In this document: positions 61,101 to 64,000 of the stretch, one piece after another
Position numbering within the stretch: position 1 is the stretch's first letter
Layout of the letters: each line of letters opens with the position of its first letter
NCBI RefSeq assembly: GCF_900142735.1
Contig: NZ_FRBY01000004.1
Location: 558,001 to 622,000, forward strand
Source of the DNA: Flavobacterium saccharophilum
GTDB taxonomy: Bacteria; Bacteroidota; Bacteroidia; Flavobacteriales; Flavobacteriaceae
DNA: 64,000 bases
Direction: 5' to 3'
Made by a program: the position numbers and the translations under genes
The notes under the pieces: model-generated
Databases searched by the model: none
What the model was told of the DNA's origin: nothing
The model's input: only the letters and a program-made list of their open reading frames with translations

Positions 61101-61361
61101 TCAGGTTTTGTTTGTTTGCTTCGCCAATTCGGCTTTCAGCCTCGGGTCAGGTTTCAGGTTCTTTCTTTGAGCATATGTAACCGCAAAGTTCTCAAAGATC
61201 TTTATGCATAGGTTGATTTTAAATACACAAAGTACGCAAAGCTTTATAGTAATGCTTTGCGTACTTTACGTAAAACCTTTGCGAACTTTGCGGTTAAATA
61301 TACACAAGCCTTAATCGTATTTCAACCTGAAACTTGAAACCTGAAACCTGAAACCTGAAAC
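61101..61361. repeat. Nested palindromic intergenic element with tandem 7-bp repeats
   Basis: A 260-bp non-coding block is built as a palindrome at three levels. The outer ends are TCAGGTTTCAGGTT-type (left, about 61147-61161) and tandem CCTGAAA copies (five units at 61326-61360, right), inverted relative to each other. The middle arms are 61179-61197 and 61277-61295 (19 bp, one mismatch, AACCGCAAAGTTC). The inner arms are 61229-61242 and 61254-61267 (14 bp, perfect). It has no ORF. It looks like a mobile or dispersed repeat of Flavobacteriia genomes. Confidence 0.75.
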
Positions 61362-61367
61362 TAAGCT

Positions 61368-61408
61368 AAAATAAAAAACCGCAAATCTTTTAAAAAGAAT
61401 TGCGGTTT
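61368..61408 (-). terminator. Intrinsic terminator of dnaN
   Basis: On the minus strand the stem AAACCGCAA/TTGCGGTTT (arms 61400-61408 and 61376-61384) is followed by a T-rich tract (61378 to 61368). It is about 105 bp beyond the dnaN stop. Confidence 0.8.
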
Positions 61409-61512
61409 CTAGGTATAAAAAATGGTTGGTTAATAGCGATATTTTTTTTTACAATGATATGTCTTTAATTCGAAACTAAAAAAAATCCCTGTAACAAAAA
61501 GAAGTTTTGATG

Positions 61513-62631
61513 TTAACTATTTAACATTACAGGCATTACCAACATAGTAACAGTTTCTCCTTCTTCTAAACCGTCAACCGGCGTTAGGATTCCAGCTCTG
61601 TTAGGCAATGACATCTCTAACATAATCATGTCAGATTGTAAGTTGGTCAACATTTCAGTTAAAAAACGTGAATTAAAACCAATTTGAAGATCATCTCCTT
61701 GATAATCACAAGTCAATCTTTCTTCTGCTTTGTTTGAGTAATCGATATCTTCTGCAGAAACATTTAATTCAGCACCAGCGATTTTTAAACGAATTTGGTG
61801 TGTAGTTTTGTTTGAGAAAATCGCAACACGCTTAACTGAACTTAAAAATAAAGAACGGTCAATCATTAATTTATTTGGATTCTCTTTTGGAATTACCGCT
61901 TCGTAATTTGGATATTTTCCATCAATCAAACGACACATTAAGATATAATTGTCAAATGAGAAAGTCGCATTTGAATCGTTGTATTCAATTTTTACTTCAG
62001 CGTCAGAACTTCCTAAAATACTTTTTAAGATATTCAAAGGTTTCTTTGGCATAATAAAATCAGCTACCTGAGATGCTTTTACATCTGTACGGGCATATTT
62101 TACTAATTTATGAGCATCAGTAGCAACAAAAGTCAAACCTTCTGGTGAAAACTGGAAGAAAACTCCAGACATTACCGGACGTAAATCATCATTTCCGGCA
62201 GCGAAAATAGTTTTGCTTACTGCAGTTGCCAAAACATCAGCAGGAACTAAAGTCACAGATGGATCTTCAAGATTTACAGATTTTGGAAATTCTTCTCCAG
62301 CAGCGTATGCCAATGCATATTTTCCTGAATTAGAGCTGATTTCAACTGTATTGTTGTCTTCAACTGTAAAAGTTAAAGGTTGTTCTGGAAATGTTTTTAA
62401 AATTTCAAGCAAAAGTTTTGCAGGCACAGCCACGCTTCCTTTACTTTTAGAATCGATTGATAATGTAGCCGACATTGTAGTTTCAAGATCTGAAGCCGAA
62501 ACTGTCAACGCATCATTGTCTAGTTCAAATAAAAAGTTGTCTAAAATAGGCAACGTGTTGTTACTGTTAATTACACTACCTAAAACTTGTAATTGTTTTA
62601 ATAAGTACGAACTCGATACTATAAATTTCAT
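61513..62631 (-). CDS. dnaN: DNA polymerase III beta subunit (sliding clamp)
   Basis: I place the start at the ATG at 62631, giving MKFIVSSSYLLKQLQVLG, the normal DnaN N-terminus; the earlier in-frame start only adds a lysine-rich tail. The 372-residue protein has the three-domain clamp pattern: LPILDNFLFELDNDALTVSASDLETTM, LRPVMSGVFFQFSPEGLTFVATDAHKL and LIDGKYPNYEAVIP (each quoted in part). The end MLVMPVML matches the MPMR-like C-terminus of DnaN. It is a ring-shaped dimer that holds the replicative polymerase on DNA. dnaA is not adjacent, so this window gives no evidence for an origin. Confidence 0.96.
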   Translation of the reverse strand: MKFIVSSSYLLKQLQVLGSVINSNNTLPILDNFLFELDNDALTVSASDLETTMSATLSIDSKSKGSVAVPAKLLLEILKTFPEQPLTFTVEDNNTVEISSNSGKYALAYAAGEEFPKSVNLEDPSVTLVPADVLATAVSKTIFAAGNDDLRPVMSGVFFQFSPEGLTFVATDAHKLVKYARTDVKASQVADFIMPKKPLNILKSILGSSDAEVKIEYNDSNATFSFDNYILMCRLIDGKYPNYEAVIPKENPNKLMIDRSLFLSSVKRVAIFSNKTTHQIRLKIAGAELNVSAEDIDYSNKAEERLTCDYQGDDLQIGFNSRFLTEMLTNLQSDMIMLEMSLPNRAGILTPVDGLEEGETVTMLVMPVMLNS

Positions 62632-62690
62632 CTGTTTTGTTTTATTTTTTGATGTGTTTTTTAGCAATTAGAGGCTAAATATACGGATTA

Positions 62691-62722
62691 CAAATATATC
62701 GTAAACTATCTTAGTTTCGCAA
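62691..62722 (-). promoter_or_regulatory. Promoter of dnaN
   Basis: On the minus strand: TTG (62722-62720), 21-bp spacer, TATATTTG (62698-62691). It fits the consensus fully and gives a leader of about 50 nt before the ATG at 62631. Confidence 0.75.
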
Positions 62723-62737
62723 TTTTTTTATTAACAT

Positions 62738-64000
62738 CTATTTGCTGTATTTTCTTTTTCGCATGTAAGTAAATACAAGTCCGAAAACCAATAAAATTAG
62801 AATTGGAAGTCCGATAGTTATGAATTGCGTCATCGTATAGTTTTCATAAACTTTATCTTTATCCAATAATGGCAAATCAACATCTTTACTTCTAATGTTA
62901 ATAAGTCCGGTATCGTCTAATAAATAATTGATGCAATTCATCATGAAATCCTTGTTGTCGTATAAATTTCCGGTACGCTGATCGTAACCTAATTCTACGG
63001 GCATCATATTTTTATCCAATTGATTTCGCGCCAAATCTCCATCGGCAATGACAATCATTTTATTTGGTTTTCCTTTTGCCTGAAATCCATTTTCTTTGAA
63101 AGGTAAAACACGATTCTCAAAAGCCGAATGAAAATCTCCTTCTAATAAAACAGCCAAAGGTGAGTTTCCTTTATTTAAATATTCTTGAGGAGTAGTTTGC
63201 TCTGTTACAATATTCAAATTGATTTCGGTTGGAGTTCCAATTTTCTTAGAATATTGAGACGATTGTAATAAAACCGTTTTCTTGATTCCGTTTTTCAAAG
63301 TGTCAATCGGGCTGGCAAAATCAAATTTAATCTGGCCTAAATTTTTAACGATTGGATGTTTGGTTGAAGGGATTACAATTGGAGCGTATTTCCATTTGAA
63401 TTCCTGATATTGCGTTGCGCTTCCTTGTTCTCCGGTAGCCAGTTTTATTGGGCTTCCGTATTCGTCTTTTACTAAATCAGGATTAATTCTGAAACCGTAT
63501 TTGAAGAACATATCGTTTAAATTCAGATCCCTTGGGTAAGCCAAAGTTGCTCCGGATTGATTGTATAAACTGTCCATATCAGCAGATACCTGATCGATTA
63601 ACCACAAGGTTTTTCCGCCGTTCATGATAAACTGATCTAAAACCTGTTTTTCTTCATCAGAAAAAGTTTGAGTTGGTTTTGCGATAATCGCCAAATCATA
63701 TTTTTTAAGAGCCTCTAAAGTTCCGGTTGGATTCTTAGCAACTGAATCTAATGTGAATGGCCCAATGTAATAGCTTTCTTTAATTTGTCTCAACATTTTG
63801 GCAACATGAACCTCGTTCATTTCGCCATTTCCTTTTATGAAAGCAACTTTCTTTTGTTTCGCTTTAGTAATTTTATTGATAGCATCTGAAATAGAATATT
63901 CTAAATGCTGAATCGAACCGATAACTTTTTGTTCAGTCGAAGCACCCATAATGTTTTTCAACAGCGGAATATTCACTTCTTTGTTATCATAAACGGCAAT
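62738..64000 (-). CDS. gldG: Gliding-motility ABC-transporter-associated protein GldG, C-terminal part (5' end outside window)
   Basis: The frame is open to the right edge, and residues before the GTG at 63976 (YDNKEV) continue it, so the N-terminus is missing. The 420 visible residues have the GldG/ABC-type_uncharacterised layout: KVAFIKGNGEMNEVHVAKML, LAIIAKPTQTFSDEEKQVLDQFI, GKTLWLIDQVSADMDSL, PLAVLLEGDFHSAFENR and KMIVIADGDLARNQ. A final transmembrane helix (MTQFITIGLPILILLVFGLVF) ends in a basic tail. With GldA and GldF it forms an ABC transporter needed for gliding in Flavobacterium johnsoniae. gldF should lie just outside the window. Confidence 0.92.
   Translation of the reverse strand: MAVYDNKEVNIPLLKNIMGASTEQKVIGSIQHLEYSISDAINKITKAKQKKVAFIKGNGEMNEVHVAKMLRQIKESYYIGPFTLDSVAKNPTGTLEALKKYDLAIIAKPTQTFSDEEKQVLDQFIMNGGKTLWLIDQVSADMDSLYNQSGATLAYPRDLNLNDMFFKYGFRINPDLVKDEYGSPIKLATGEQGSATQYQEFKWKYAPIVIPSTKHPIVKNLGQIKFDFASPIDTLKNGIKKTVLLQSSQYSKKIGTPTEINLNIVTEQTTPQEYLNKGNSPLAVLLEGDFHSAFENRVLPFKENGFQAKGKPNKMIVIADGDLARNQLDKNMMPVELGYDQRTGNLYDNKDFMMNCINYLLDDTGLINIRSKDVDLPLLDKDKVYENYTMTQFITIGLPILILLVFGLVFTYMRKRKYSK

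Noticed and set aside
60228..61361. CRISPR array or insertion sequence in the repeat-rich spacers
   Set aside because: Repeats are inverted or very short, with no regular unique spacers. No cas gene or transposase ORF is present.
62632..62667. Longer start for dnaN
   Set aside because: The extension is lysine-rich and not conserved; the normal clamp N-terminus begins at 62631.
61513..62722. Replication origin near dnaN
   Set aside because: There is no dnaA gene and I saw no cluster of DnaA boxes. dnaN is often away from the origin in Bacteroidota.

Overview
The window comes from a low-GC member of the phylum Bacteroidota, most likely a gliding Flavobacterium or close relative. The signs are a SusC/SusD pair, a type IX secretion (T9SS) sorting domain, a GldG gliding gene at the right edge, several promoters matching the Bacteroidota pattern TTG-N17-23-TAnnTTTG, and A-rich rather than Shine-Dalgarno start contexts. 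The genus is an inference from these features. I saw no rRNA, tRNA, CRISPR array, phage genes or transposase.

Layout. 1-5192: the 3' end of a polysaccharide-utilisation locus (SusC fragment, SusD, GH89 alpha-N-acetylglucosaminidase). 5495-7224: a membrane histidine kinase and a single-domain response regulator. 7401-11742: a Crp/Fnr regulator, redox and aldehyde-detoxification genes (DJ-1/PfpI, ABM monooxygenase-like, aldehyde dehydrogenase), a SpoU rRNA/tRNA methyltransferase and a small unknown gene. 11942-14583 (minus): a TPR lipoprotein and a SAM methyltransferase. 15080-25289 (minus): a compact hybrid NRPS-PKS locus of three genes, namely A-T-KS-AT-ACP, then C-A-T-TE, then an Sfp-type phosphopantetheinyl transferase. 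26120-29557: three secreted proteins in one operon. 30172-30681: two tandem small XRE regulators. 30776-31240 (minus): a NusG-like (UpxY/RfaH-type) antitermination factor. 31844-54793: a 23-kb one-strand exopolysaccharide (EPS)/capsule operon. 54794 to the end: housekeeping genes (mnmE, Usp, MutS-like ATPase, DsbA-like, dnaN, gldG) separated by palindrome-rich intergenic repeats.

How the parts work together. The NRPS-PKS locus is small, colinear and apparently self-activating. By reading the adenylation pockets, both modules look glycine-type, so the simplest predicted chain is Gly-malonyl-Gly with an unreduced beta-keto group, released by a type I thioesterase. No ketoreductase, exporter or regulator is beside it. 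This is the best candidate for an undescribed system here.

The EPS operon encodes GDP-mannose to GDP-fucose (manC, gmd, fcl) and UDP-glucose to UDP-glucuronate to UDP-xylose (ugd, uxs). It also has Wzx, a Wzy/ligase-like protein, seven glycosyltransferases, two left-handed beta-helix acyltransferases, Wza, Wzc, a VanZ-like protein and, unusually late, the initiating sugar-phosphate transferase. A 600-bp leader with stacked hairpins lies between the divergent NusG-like gene and the operon and is a candidate antitermination target.
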